DNA of 64,000 bases from an uncultured Lachnospiraceae bacterium. GTDB lineage: Bacteria > Bacillota > Clostridia > Lachnospirales > Lachnospiraceae. The position numbers and the translations under genes are program-made. A model generated the notes under the pieces. The model did not search any database. It was not told the DNA's origin and saw only the letters and a program-made list of their open reading frames with translations. This document shows, one piece after another, positions 41,013-50,339 of the stretch (positions are counted from its first letter, which is position 1; the number at the start of each line of letters is the position of its first letter). The DNA is taken from contig CAKSBC010000003.1 of the NCBI GenBank assembly GCA_934438085.1, positions 62,001-126,000 of the forward strand, in the 5' to 3' direction.

Positions 41013-41759
41013 TTATGCAAAATAGTAAAGCTGCGGAGGAATAAGCCCTGTTGCAAATTTATCAGCACAGGTCTTAACATGAACGCCGCCGTCCTCAAGA
41101 CAGAACACACCGTGTCCCGGGAAGAGCGCGTCAACCTCAAGCTCTGCCAGCTCCTTCATCTTGCAGGCATAAGGATATATGCTTACATCAGGCAGTGACT
41201 GAATGAGCACCTGGCCGCATACAAACACACTGTCGGCTGAAAATAAGCACTTTTTGCCGTCAATCTCAGTGTACATTACCATATCGCACAGAGAATGTCC
41301 CGGAACCAGGAATACCTTGATTGTTACGTTGCCGATAGTAACACTGTCTCCGTCCTCAAGGCCTGCGACATTAGGACATTTTGGATATTCAAAGTCGCTC
41401 GGATACAAATTGCCCTTGCTGAGTCCGACACTGGTAGCGGTCTCATCGCCTGTCTCTATTGCCTTTGCTTCCGGAGCTGGAGCGTAAACCTTACATCCTG
41501 TAGCTTCTGCAATACGTGCTGCGCCGCAAGCATGATCACCGTGATAGTGGCTGAGGATAACAGCCTTAATATCGTTTAACTCAAAGCCGTGAGACTTGAT
41601 TATTTCGTCCATTTTCCAGGTATCAAGACCAACTCCGGAGTCAATGAGAATGCAGCCTTCTCCGGTATCGATCATGTAAATGTTACAGTCCAGAGGATGA
41701 GTGATTCCGAATCCCCATTTGCCGCTGCCTACAAGATAGATATGATCAGTTATTTTCAT
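41013..41759 (-). CDS. Metallo-beta-lactamase-fold hydrolase
   Basis: The 248-residue protein has the MBL motif HYHGDHACGA (H-x-H-x-D-H) near residue 72, VPGHSLCDMVMY (second His) and LFSADSVFVCGQ, and a closing FPGHG. It binds two metals and hydrolyses an ester, thioester or similar bond; the substrate is unknown. It follows the PLP-enzyme gene by about 75 bp on the same strand, so the two may act on sulfur compounds together. Confidence 0.87.
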   Translation of the reverse strand: MKITDHIYLVGSGKWGFGITHPLDCNIYMIDTGEGCILIDSGVGLDTWKMDEIIKSHGFELNDIKAVILSHYHGDHACGAARIAEATGCKVYAPAPEAKAIETGDETATSVGLSKGNLYPSDFEYPKCPNVAGLEDGDSVTIGNVTIKVFLVPGHSLCDMVMYTEIDGKKCLFSADSVFVCGQVLIQSLPDVSIYPYACKMKELAELEVDALFPGHGVFCLEDGGVHVKTCADKFATGLIPPQLYYFA

Positions 41760-41833
41760 TTTACTCCCTCCTGCTTTTTCACTGCATTTAGTCCACTAAG
41801 ATGCGTTAATTAATACAACTGTTTGCCCTTCGA

Positions 41834-43009
41834 TCAGAGAACTCCGGCATTTTTCATAGCCTGTGTGAGGTCTTCAATAAGATCCTCTTCATTTTCCAGA
41901 CCAATGCTGAATCTGAAGAATCCCTCTCTATAAATTTCCGGATAATGCGGAAGTTTATCACTCGTCTTATCATAGTATACGATAAGGCTCTCAATGTCGC
42001 CAAGTGAAACAGCATGAGTTACAAGCTTTAATGAGTCAAGGAACTTTTCATGAGCTTTTTCATCTCCGATAATATCGAATGAAATCATTCCTGAATACTG
42101 ACCGTGCATCATCTTTTTTGCTCTTTCATGCTGCGGATGACTTTCAAGTCCCGGATACCATACAAAGCGAACTGCCGGACAGCTCTCTAAGAAGCGAGCT
42201 ACTGCTAATGCAACCTTACTGTGCTGTGCCATACGAAGCGGAAGAGTCTTAAGACCTCTTGTTATAAGCCAGGTATTGAAAGGACTTAAAACACCTCCGA
42301 AATTGACCATTGCTATATCCTTTACCTTCTCTAAAAGCTCTGTGCGTCCAAGCACACATCCGCCGAGAGAATCACCGTGACCGTTAATATACTTTGTCAT
42401 ACTGTGGATCTCGAGGTCTGCACCGAGAGAAAGCGGTTTGATACATATAGGACCCGCGAATGTCGCATCTACAGATAAAAGAGCACCGGCATCATGAGCC
42501 ATCTTTGCAATAGTCTCTATGTCGGCGATACCTGTTGTAGGGTTGCCCGGTGTCTCAATGTGAATCAGCTTTGTGTTCGGACGTATCGCCTTACGAACTG
42601 CTTCTGTGTCAGTGCCGTCAACAAAGGTTACATCAATATTATATTTTTTAGGCAAATATTCTCTGAAAAGGAGATTTGTTGCACTGTAGCACACCTCTGA
42701 AACTACTGCATGATCTCCGCTGTTAAGAAACGGAATAAAAACGCCTGTCAAGGCAGCAACTCCGCTGGCAAAAACAGCGCAGTCCTCAGCTCCTGTAAGA
42801 GCGCAGAGCTTGTCCTGAAGTATCATTTGGTTTACATTTCTGTTTCTTGCGTAAATGTTGCTGTGTGTTCCGCTCCAGTCGACAGGAGTTCCGTCTGTCG
42901 GGATGCGATAATTTGAGGTCATGTAGATTGGCTCGTTTATTGCTCCAAAAGCATCATCCTTGCGGGAGCCCGCATGAACTGCCACGGTTTCATTGTGTAA
43001 ATTCTGCAT
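41834..43009 (-). CDS. Cys/Met-metabolism PLP enzyme (cystathionine synthase/lyase family)
   Basis: The 391-residue protein matches the Cys/Met metabolism PLP family. It has YARNRNVNQMILQDKLCALTG (PLP phosphate region), VSVDATFAGPICIKPLSLGAD (Asp binding the pyridine nitrogen) and HSMTKYINGHGDSLGG with the Schiff-base Lys. Gamma-synthase, gamma-lyase and beta-lyase cannot be told apart by eye. It is transcribed divergently from the LysR gene, which probably regulates it. Confidence 0.88.
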   Translation of the reverse strand: MQNLHNETVAVHAGSRKDDAFGAINEPIYMTSNYRIPTDGTPVDWSGTHSNIYARNRNVNQMILQDKLCALTGAEDCAVFASGVAALTGVFIPFLNSGDHAVVSEVCYSATNLLFREYLPKKYNIDVTFVDGTDTEAVRKAIRPNTKLIHIETPGNPTTGIADIETIAKMAHDAGALLSVDATFAGPICIKPLSLGADLEIHSMTKYINGHGDSLGGCVLGRTELLEKVKDIAMVNFGGVLSPFNTWLITRGLKTLPLRMAQHSKVALAVARFLESCPAVRFVWYPGLESHPQHERAKKMMHGQYSGMISFDIIGDEKAHEKFLDSLKLVTHAVSLGDIESLIVYYDKTSDKLPHYPEIYREGFFRFSIGLENEEDLIEDLTQAMKNAGVL

Positions 43010-43229
43010 AATTTCACCCTTTTCAATAAATATTTATGCTGTATACTTTAATTACTTAGACGTTATCACAAATCAAACGACAAGTTAAATCAATATTCTT
43101 GATTCAATGAATAAATATAATAGATACATGGCATTTTTATTATATAATGACCGAAATCTTCCTTTATGTCGTTATTATCTGCAATGTCTAAGCTTATAAG
43201 CTATAACATTTATCATATGGGGTAAAAAT
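43010..43229. promoter_or_regulatory. Divergent control region, PLP enzyme and LysR regulator
   Basis: The 220-bp AT-rich gap contains the imperfect palindrome ATTCTTGATTCAATGAAT at 43095-43112, of the T-N11-A type bound by LysR proteins. I could not fix either promoter with confidence. Confidence 0.5.
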
Positions 43230-44129
43230 ATGGAAATAAGAAACCTGAGTACCTTTCTGCAGGTGGCTATGATGAAAAACTTCACTAAAGCCGGAGAGGT
43301 CCTGGGCTATTCTCAATCAAATGTCAGTGCGCAGATCAAACAGCTTGAGGACGAGTTAGGTGTTCCTTTATTTAACCGCGTCGGAAGAAGCATTACACTT
43401 ACACAATACGGCGAAGATCTGGTAGAATACGCACAGAGCATTGTATCTACAGCCGCAATCATTGAAAATATCATGCAGAAAAAGGAAACTACCGGCGGCA
43501 CGCTTCGTCTTGGTATAGTTGAATCTCTGTATGAATGTATTTTCAAGACAGCATTTACAGAATATCACGAGCTTTATCCAATGGTGGAAGTGGTCGTTAC
43601 TGTCGGTGCAACTGCAGACCTTCTTGTAATGCTTTCAAATAACCAGATCGACGCAGCTTGCCTGATAGATTATCCGTTATCAAATTCAAAGTGGAATATT
43701 CTTTATTCAAAGGAATGTGAGATAGCGATAGTTGCAGGAAGCGCGCACAGACTTTCATCAGAATCGAATCTTTCTTTAAATGAACTCGCTGATGAGGAAT
43801 TCATAATGATGGAAGACACCTGTTCGTACACCGGAATCTTTCAGAAAATCCTGGAAGATCATAAGCTTACTATCTTCTCGGTCCTCACTATTCAGGATCC
43901 CGGAACGGCTATCGAACTGCTTCAGGAAGGTAAATATCTTTCACTTTTACCGTTATATTCTGTAAGAAAATATGTAAATGAAGGCAAGATCAAATTGCTT
44001 AACTTTCCGCAGCTGCACCTTCATCAGGCGGTTCAGATCATCACACACCATAACCGAGCCGTTGTCTCAAGGACAGAAGGCTTTGTCGCAATTGCTAAAA
44101 AACTTATTGATGTCAATATTATTAAATGA
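43230..44129 (+). CDS. LysR-family transcriptional regulator
   Basis: The 299-residue protein starts with the LysR winged HTH (MEIRNLSTFLQVAMMKNFTK, AGEVLGYSQSNVSAQIKQLE, LFNRVGRSITLTQYGEDL). A periplasmic-binding-like effector domain follows (TLRLGIVESLYECIF, then DLLVMLSNNQIDAAC). It is divergent from the PLP enzyme gene and likely controls it in response to a sulfur amino acid metabolite; the effector is unknown. Confidence 0.9.
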   Translation: MEIRNLSTFLQVAMMKNFTKAGEVLGYSQSNVSAQIKQLEDELGVPLFNRVGRSITLTQYGEDLVEYAQSIVSTAAIIENIMQKKETTGGTLRLGIVESLYECIFKTAFTEYHELYPMVEVVVTVGATADLLVMLSNNQIDAACLIDYPLSNSKWNILYSKECEIAIVAGSAHRLSSESNLSLNELADEEFIMMEDTCSYTGIFQKILEDHKLTIFSVLTIQDPGTAIELLQEGKYLSLLPLYSVRKYVNEGKIKLLNFPQLHLHQAVQIITHHNRAVVSRTEGFVAIAKKLIDVNIIK

Positions 44130-44142
44130 TATAAACACTATA

Positions 44143-44187
44143 AAAGCCGAAAACCTCTTAAATTAAGGTTTTCGGCTTTGTCTTTCT
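44143..44187. terminator. Bidirectional intrinsic terminator
   Basis: AAAGCCGAAAACCT (44143-44156) pairs perfectly with AGGTTTTCGGCTTT (44166-44179). T-runs on both sides let it stop lysR (+) and the DUF1461 gene (-), whose stop codons flank it. Confidence 0.9.
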
Positions 44188-44194
44188 AATATTT

Positions 44195-44974
44195 TTAAAA
44201 TGATGTGAACTGATAATCCGGCAGCTTCTTTGCTCTCTTTATAAGAAGCACGCCCACGCCAAGCATGAGCAGCATCAGTATCACATATACTATTCCAATA
44301 CGTATCGCCGTATCTGAGAAAAATCCCTCCGGAACTATATTTACAAGCAGATTGTCATTCGGATCCATGAGCCAGAGCAGATTGCTGAAAAGTCTGTGAT
44401 GCATCCAATCAAATGCCGTTGTAAAATCGCGGCTGACTCCAATCACTGCTGCCGTAAAGCCTGCGAGCACCGCCAAAGTTCCTGCGATTATTCCGACTCC
44501 GTCGCTGTATCTGAATATCTTCGGCTCATCATGACAAACCGCTATTCTCGATATCAGCTGGAGCATAATAGCTCCTATCAGACAGAAGGCAAAGAGTCTT
44601 ATCGTTATCATGAAAATGTCTCTGACATCCATCATGTGCTCAAGCTCCTGCTCGGAGAAGAACGGTTGCATTTCGCCGTCGATCATTACTTCTATCTGAA
44701 GCTCCTCCGCATGCTCTCCGTGAAGCAAAAAGTCCATCATATGATCAGAAACAGCCATAAGACCATCCTCATCACTCATGTCCATCTCACACGGAAGCTT
44801 CGAAAGAACATCGTACTTCGTGTATTCTCTTTCCATGTATCCCGGATTTAGATAAAGCGCCGAATAGGCTGCGGCAACCAATAGCGAAAAGCTCATCAGC
44901 ACTGCCGTAAAAAATCCTAATATTACCGGGGTTACACGTGCATATTTACGCTTCCCTGCATCCACAGTCTGCAT
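44195..44974 (-). CDS. DUF1461 integral membrane protein
   Basis: The 259-residue protein has four membrane helices: VILGFFTAVLMSFSLLVAAA, RLFAFCLIGAIMLQLIS, GIIAGTLAVLAGFTAAVIG and IGIVYVILMLLMLGVGVLLI. A loop between helices 1 and 2 contains the DFLLHGE segment typical of DUF1461 (TIGR01906) proteins. Function unknown. Its start overlaps the end of the DUF3881 gene by 43 bases, so they are translated together. Confidence 0.85.
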   Translation of the reverse strand: MQTVDAGKRKYARVTPVILGFFTAVLMSFSLLVAAAYSALYLNPGYMEREYTKYDVLSKLPCEMDMSDEDGLMAVSDHMMDFLLHGEHAEELQIEVMIDGEMQPFFSEQELEHMMDVRDIFMITIRLFAFCLIGAIMLQLISRIAVCHDEPKIFRYSDGVGIIAGTLAVLAGFTAAVIGVSRDFTTAFDWMHHRLFSNLLWLMDPNDNLLVNIVPEGFFSDTAIRIGIVYVILMLLMLGVGVLLIKRAKKLPDYQFTSF

Positions 44975-45804
44975 TTTACCCTGCGTCCTTTCATCGGTTC
45001 ACCCATAAGATCTGCCTGCCTCATGCAGAGCCAAAACTCAACATCATTGCAGCTTAATTTAAGCAGCCAGAGCTTCTCGTCAGTGAGGCCGTTAACATTT
45101 TCCTCAACCTCAAGTATCTCGCCTATAACGGAATATCTGTCACACTCGACTCCGCACGGCATGAAACTCTGCTCCACTACCGAATAAAGATCCTCGTGTC
45201 CGATCCTGTCGGATATCTGATTATACATATCGATATCCGAAGCTGTAAGCGTTTCTATTGCATCCTCGTCTCCTCCCATAGCTGCTTCTATGAGAGAATC
45301 TCTTTTGCTTCCTTCAAGACTATCCTGAGTGATATTTTCAGCCTTCATTACAGGCAATATTACTATTCCGCTGTTGGCAAATGCTGCAAGTGCAGTTCCT
45401 TTGAATTCAACTCCCTTATCAGCATCAGGCCTCTGTCTGTATATAACCGGATTTGTCACAAAAAATATCAGTGACAATCCTATGTTATATTCATCCAAAA
45501 CACCGGAATATGTATTTCCTACAGTATGTCTTTCCAATGTGCATACACTGTTTGATGATATCTCATATGTACTGTAATAAGGATAATAATACTGCAGCTC
45601 TCTGTGATCTCCTATACAGAGTACAGCGGCACATATTCCTATGTTCTCATTAACAGCCATTCTGTACTCAAAAAGTACAGTTTCCTCATCGATATCAAGA
45701 CGTGATGATATATTCTCCGGAACGACAACCTGTTTCCATATTAAGCTGTAGACCGCAGCTTCACTAAGCTTAGTAAAGCCTGCGGCTCTCAAATATTTAT
45801 GCAT
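44932..45804 (-). CDS. DUF3881 family protein
   Basis: The 290-residue soluble protein (MHKYLRAAGFTKLSEAAVYS) resembles DUF3881, a family I know only from Clostridia. It has a basic start, LQYYYPYYSTYEISS, a central ALAAFANSGIVILPV segment and a C-terminal WLCMRQADLMGEPMKGRR portion that looks like a small beta domain. Role unknown. It lies 16 bases after murA in the same direction. Confidence 0.8.
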   Translation of the reverse strand: MHKYLRAAGFTKLSEAAVYSLIWKQVVVPENISSRLDIDEETVLFEYRMAVNENIGICAAVLCIGDHRELQYYYPYYSTYEISSNSVCTLERHTVGNTYSGVLDEYNIGLSLIFFVTNPVIYRQRPDADKGVEFKGTALAAFANSGIVILPVMKAENITQDSLEGSKRDSLIEAAMGGDEDAIETLTASDIDMYNQISDRIGHEDLYSVVEQSFMPCGVECDRYSVIGEILEVEENVNGLTDEKLWLLKLSCNDVEFWLCMRQADLMGEPMKGRRVKCRLWMQGSVNMHV

Positions 45805-45820
45805 TCTTTTATATATCCTG

Positions 45821-47077
45821 TCAGTCGGAAATATATGTTATTTTTCCTCCGAGTCCGGCAATCTTTTTGTCAAACTCCTCATAGCCTCTCTTGATATAGC
45901 CTATCTCATCAAGTACGGATCTTCCCTTAGCTTTAAGAGCTGCGGTCACAAGTGCCGCGCCGGCTCTGAGATCAGGTACATTTATAGAAGCACCCGAAAG
46001 CTCCTTAACACCGCATATTACGGCAACATTTCCTTCGACTCTGATAGATGCACCCATACGCAAAAGTTCATCTACATATTTGAATCGATTCTCGAATATG
46101 CTCTCGGTAACCACACTTATTCCTTCAGCAAGTGCAAGCGCAACCGTCATCTGAGGCTGCATGTCTGTAGGAAATCCCGGATACGGCAATGTCTTTACAT
46201 CTGTATGTCTCTGCTCTGCCGCACCTATAACGCGTACTGCCTCATCATATTCAATTACCTCGTTGCCCATCTCAAGAAGCTTTGCGGTAATTGACTCAAG
46301 ATGCTTAGGTATAACATTTTTTATTAAAATGTCTCCGCGTGTAGCTGCTGCCATACACATAAATGTGCCTGCCTCTATCTGATCCGGAATTATAGAATAT
46401 TCCGTTCCGTGGAAATGCTCCACACCTCTGATCCTGATAGTATCAGTTCCTGCACCCTTGATATTTGCTCCCATTGAGTTAAGGAAGTTTGCGACATCGA
46501 CAATGTGCGGCTCTCTTGCGGCATTTTCGATGATGGTCTGTCCATGCGCCATTGATGCTGCAAGCATTACATTTATAGTTGCTCCGACCGTTACAACATC
46601 AAAATAAATATGTGCAGCCTTAAGTCCTTCTGCCTCCGCATGAAGACTGCCGCCGGAAATATCAATTTTTGCTCCGAGTGCCCTGAAGCCCTTTAAATGC
46701 TGGTCTATCGGACGAGCTCCAATCTCACATCCTCCCGGAAGCGGAACATGTGCACTGTTGTATTTGCCGAGCAGTGCTCCTATAAAATAATAGGAAGCTC
46801 GGATTTTTCGCATATACTCGTCTTTGACTTCTTTTGTGTTGATGCTGCTGCCGTTGATCACAACAGTATGAGCATCGATCCTGTTGACCTTTGCTCCGAT
46901 CTCTGAAATGGCTTCGAGCATCACATTTATATCGTTGACATTCGGAATATTTTCGATAAGTACATCCTCATCTGCCATTACGGCTCCGGCAATAATGCCA
47001 AGCGCCGCATTCTTTGCGCCGCCTATAGTTACTTCGCCGTTTAAAGGTATACCGCCCTCGATTATGTACTGTTCCAT
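45821..47077 (-). CDS. murA: UDP-N-acetylglucosamine 1-carboxyvinyltransferase
   Basis: The 418-residue protein matches MurA. It has the early GGAKNAALGIIAGAV loop (Lys22/Asn23 equivalents), the catalytic loop LPGGCEIGARPIDQHLKG with Cys (fosfomycin target), and the AGTFMCMAAATRG and TDMQPQMTVALALA segments. It transfers enolpyruvate from PEP to UDP-GlcNAc, the first committed step of peptidoglycan synthesis in the cytoplasm. Normal length. Confidence 0.96.
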   Translation of the reverse strand: MEQYIIEGGIPLNGEVTIGGAKNAALGIIAGAVMADEDVLIENIPNVNDINVMLEAISEIGAKVNRIDAHTVVINGSSINTKEVKDEYMRKIRASYYFIGALLGKYNSAHVPLPGGCEIGARPIDQHLKGFRALGAKIDISGGSLHAEAEGLKAAHIYFDVVTVGATINVMLAASMAHGQTIIENAAREPHIVDVANFLNSMGANIKGAGTDTIRIRGVEHFHGTEYSIIPDQIEAGTFMCMAAATRGDILIKNVIPKHLESITAKLLEMGNEVIEYDEAVRVIGAAEQRHTDVKTLPYPGFPTDMQPQMTVALALAEGISVVTESIFENRFKYVDELLRMGASIRVEGNVAVICGVKELSGASINVPDLRAGAALVTAALKAKGRSVLDEIGYIKRGYEEFDKKIAGLGGKITYISD

Positions 47078-47169
47078 GTAGTTCCCCGTAATCTTATTTA
47101 TTCGTTTAACGCCGAATTAATATATTATAATGCCTTGACGTTATTTTGTAAATGCAGTGCTCTGCATTG

Positions 47170-49704
47170 TCATTTGCCCTGATACTTTTTAAAGACAATA
47201 TAGTCATCCTGATATCTGTCAAACATGATTGCAGCATCCTCTATGCTCATAGTCTCGCGTCTGCTGTTTTCATTGTCATTTTCAGAAGGATAGAACAGCT
47301 CAATATTATCTGATGTATATCCATATATCAGGCAGTATTCTTTCTCTCCGAGACGCGCCATGATAGGATATCCCTTGCTCACATAATATAACAAGCGGTT
47401 CAGCTGTATTTCCTGAGCATTCATTATAATATACCCGTCTTCTGTGATCTCATCCTCGTCAAAGCCGGCATTTATAGCCATTACCATAGGCTGTGCTGCA
47501 CTGAATGGCTCTGATATCGTTTTAGAGCTTACGCGATCCGCTCTTGAATAAACAACGGCACAATTGCTGTCTCTGACCCATCCCATACCGTCGTAGCAGC
47601 TGTCTATAGCCTGTTTCAGCTCATAAGATACACTTTGCAGCTTTCCGTTTGCATAGGAATAATATCTCATAACAGAAGAGCTTTTGTGACTGGAAAGCTC
47701 AAGCGTTCCGGATCTCTCATATGAAATATTTTTAGGTGTTATTACATCAAGAGTTCTTGTCGTCTTTATATTCTCATCAAGATCAATATAGTAAACTTTC
47801 TTCCTGGTATCGCTTATATCACTTGATACTCCGTCTGTGTCTGAATAATTTATTCCTGAGGTGCTGACTATGGTATCACGTCCTGCAAACTGATATGAAT
47901 TATCTCCTGTTTTTTTATACTGAGTTATCTGAATACGATCATTATCGATTGCTATCTCATCAAAAAACAGTCCTTCTCTCGCATAATTCATTATTTCATT
48001 AAGCTCAGGATCAACTATGCGAACAGTAGTCTTCGGAATTCCTCTTGTCTTTCCGTTTACTATCCATGCGTCCGAAGCTCCGCTTATTCCGTATATAAGA
48101 TCCTGATCATAGAAATCTATCACTGAAAGTATTTCGTTCTCGCCGGCATTTATGACCTGAGTATTTCCGCTTTCCGTATCCATCAGCTTAATGCTGTTTC
48201 CGGAGGCTTCACCTCCCTCCAGCCAGGCTATTTTCTTCTGATCATCGCTCACAGCATATTTATCATCATAAAGCCCCGATGCTATGTCAAGCATCTCCAG
48301 TGAAGCCAGATCTATTGCAGTTATTGCATCATCCTGCTTAATATAGAACATGTCTGTTTCGCTTTTTACGCAGAGTTCAGAAAGCTCCTCTTTTATATTT
48401 TCATAGGTTGCTGCTCTCGGAATGAAAAACAGCTCTGATATAGTCTGTGTCTGACTGCTGTATCTGTAATATACGATCCCGTTATAGCCCTCATGACGGC
48501 CTCTGTTCATATATCCGTATACAACAAAGTCAATATCTCCCTCATCGTCTGCAGAAAGTATGCGTATATCATGCTTGTTGTAATCGGCTCTGAGCGCATC
48601 ATTTTCGGATCTGAAGGAGAATACATTAACCGCCTTTTTTCTTTGCTGATCATAAAGCCACAGCTCTCGTCCAGATTTGAATGCTATGTATCTTCCGCTT
48701 TCTGATTTGCAGGTCTGTATTTTATCTTCATTAATTATGCCAAGGCTTATTCTCTTGCCAGCAAACAGATGCTTGTTTCCTTCAAATACCTGATTTGTCT
48801 TTCTTTCGAAATTCATCATGTAGATTCTTTCCGAACCTGCTCGCATAGTGAAATTATCGGTATTACTGTATCTGTCCGGATTTCCGGATTCATTAGGGCT
48901 TTCACTCATATACGATACCTCTACGGCACCCATTATCCCGTCATATTCCTTGACAGTGACTGTTGGTTCATCTATAAGCTTCATGCCTGTGCTTCCCCAG
49001 GTTATCTGAGAAAAGCCTGATGATATACCGACTGTAGAAAGATCGTCTGTACTCGCACCCTTGTCTGTTTCCAAATAAACCGTAAGATCTCGAGCTTCAT
49101 AATAGTTAAAGGATTTCTCGGTAAACTCTGATGCCGCTTTAATCATTCTTTCTAAATTATCTTTTTGCGACCATATGATCCTGGTGTAATAATTTACGGT
49201 GCTTTCTCCGAGATCAAGCTGCAGCTTTAACAGATACGGAGTGTCATACTCTATCATATTCTGTATCGGCAGTTCAATTTCTGCATTTCCGTTTTCATCT
49301 CCGTTAACGCCGCCAAGCTCCGTTTTTTCTATAAAATGTCCGAGATCAAGACTTCTTATTTCATAGCGGACCCCGACCACACTATTACCGTACAGTCTCA
49401 GCTTAAGCTTTAATCTTCTGTTTTCAGGGAGCGGAGTTATGCAATCCGAAGCTGCTGCATTACCCATATCCTGGAGATATCCGTGCATCGGATTGATTTC
49501 GGTATCATTGATCTCTGCGCTGATAACCGGCAGCACAGGCTCATCCATTGACGTATATACCGCGTATTCTCTCTCTGTAACGATAAAGGTACTTGCAAAA
49601 TAGACCACAAAAGCAATTATGAAAACTATAATTGCACCTGCGGCAGCCAACATTTTGAGATTAAACTTAAACTTCAGTTTTCTTTTTTTTCTGCTTCTTG
49701 CCAA
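47170..49704 (-). CDS. Large membrane-anchored protein with degenerate C39-like end
   Basis: The 844-residue protein has a basic N-terminus (RSRKKRKLKFKFNLK), one membrane helix (AAAGAIIVFIIAFVVYFAS) and a long, probably external beta-rich region. WD- or propeller-like stretches with repeated EDGDIDFVVYGY-type segments follow. The final about 90 residues (LNRLLYYVSKGYPIMARLG, then YCLIYGYTSDNIELFYP) recall peptidase C39-like domains, but I see no clear catalytic Cys/His pair. It could be a wall-associated scaffold or sensor. It lies between murA and DUF4446. Confidence 0.6.
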   Translation of the reverse strand: MARSRKKRKLKFKFNLKMLAAAGAIIVFIIAFVVYFASTFIVTEREYAVYTSMDEPVLPVISAEINDTEINPMHGYLQDMGNAAASDCITPLPENRRLKLKLRLYGNSVVGVRYEIRSLDLGHFIEKTELGGVNGDENGNAEIELPIQNMIEYDTPYLLKLQLDLGESTVNYYTRIIWSQKDNLERMIKAASEFTEKSFNYYEARDLTVYLETDKGASTDDLSTVGISSGFSQITWGSTGMKLIDEPTVTVKEYDGIMGAVEVSYMSESPNESGNPDRYSNTDNFTMRAGSERIYMMNFERKTNQVFEGNKHLFAGKRISLGIINEDKIQTCKSESGRYIAFKSGRELWLYDQQRKKAVNVFSFRSENDALRADYNKHDIRILSADDEGDIDFVVYGYMNRGRHEGYNGIVYYRYSSQTQTISELFFIPRAATYENIKEELSELCVKSETDMFYIKQDDAITAIDLASLEMLDIASGLYDDKYAVSDDQKKIAWLEGGEASGNSIKLMDTESGNTQVINAGENEILSVIDFYDQDLIYGISGASDAWIVNGKTRGIPKTTVRIVDPELNEIMNYAREGLFFDEIAIDNDRIQITQYKKTGDNSYQFAGRDTIVSTSGINYSDTDGVSSDISDTRKKVYYIDLDENIKTTRTLDVITPKNISYERSGTLELSSHKSSSVMRYYSYANGKLQSVSYELKQAIDSCYDGMGWVRDSNCAVVYSRADRVSSKTISEPFSAAQPMVMAINAGFDEDEITEDGYIIMNAQEIQLNRLLYYVSKGYPIMARLGEKEYCLIYGYTSDNIELFYPSENDNENSRRETMSIEDAAIMFDRYQDDYIVFKKYQGK

Positions 49705-49830
49705 AATTTCTTCCTTATTTACAGCTTACCGGATATTTCCGGCTTCTATAAAGCATTTATTTATATTATTATCTTTCGTCTGACTATTCTTAACTATTCT
49801 CAGCAGCTTATGCCTATTCTGCTTTTCGAA

Positions 49831-50322
49831 TCAGTCACTTACATATCCGAGTGCTCGTTCCAGAGCTCCTTTTTCCTCAGCACCAAGCTGAACATCAGTT
49901 GCACCTGCCTCAACCTCTTTTATATATAGGAAACAACCGGAGGCCGAATGCATACAGTTAAGTATTATTCCGGTATTAGTATAATCCAGCAAGGCTAAGG
50001 CAAATGAGACCTTTCCTCCCATTCCTTCAAATGCATCATAACGAACTACTCCACACTTTTGAAATGATGCCCTGATATTGCGGTTCATGGTCCTCATAAC
50101 TTCCTTGTTGGCAGCATCAGCTGCTTCAAGCGCTTCTATCCTGTCTTCTTCCTCGAGTATGAGATCCTCTAAGCTTTCTGCATCTCTTCCCCTTATAAAG
50201 CTGTCATATAGTCTGTAAATGTTTTTATATTTCAATATAGCAATGACTGCAATAACGATAGCCACTATACTGATAATTATACTTGCTGCCATGACTGCAG
50301 TCTGTAATACTGACTGATCCAT
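49831..50322 (-). CDS. DUF4446 family protein
   Basis: The 163-residue protein has one N-terminal membrane helix (AASIIISIVAIVIAVIAIL) and a cytoplasmic coiled segment (EDRIEALEAADAANKEVMRT), followed by the DUF4446 core with CGVVRYDAFEGMGGKVSFAL and LLDYTNTGIILNCMH. The family occurs next to parAB in many Clostridia, as here (18 bp after parB). Function unknown. Confidence 0.9.
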   Translation of the reverse strand: MDQSVLQTAVMAASIIISIVAIVIAVIAILKYKNIYRLYDSFIRGRDAESLEDLILEEEDRIEALEAADAANKEVMRTMNRNIRASFQKCGVVRYDAFEGMGGKVSFALALLDYTNTGIILNCMHSASGCFLYIKEVEAGATDVQLGAEEKGALERALGYVSD

Positions 50323-50339
50323 ATTTTTCTCCTGTATAT

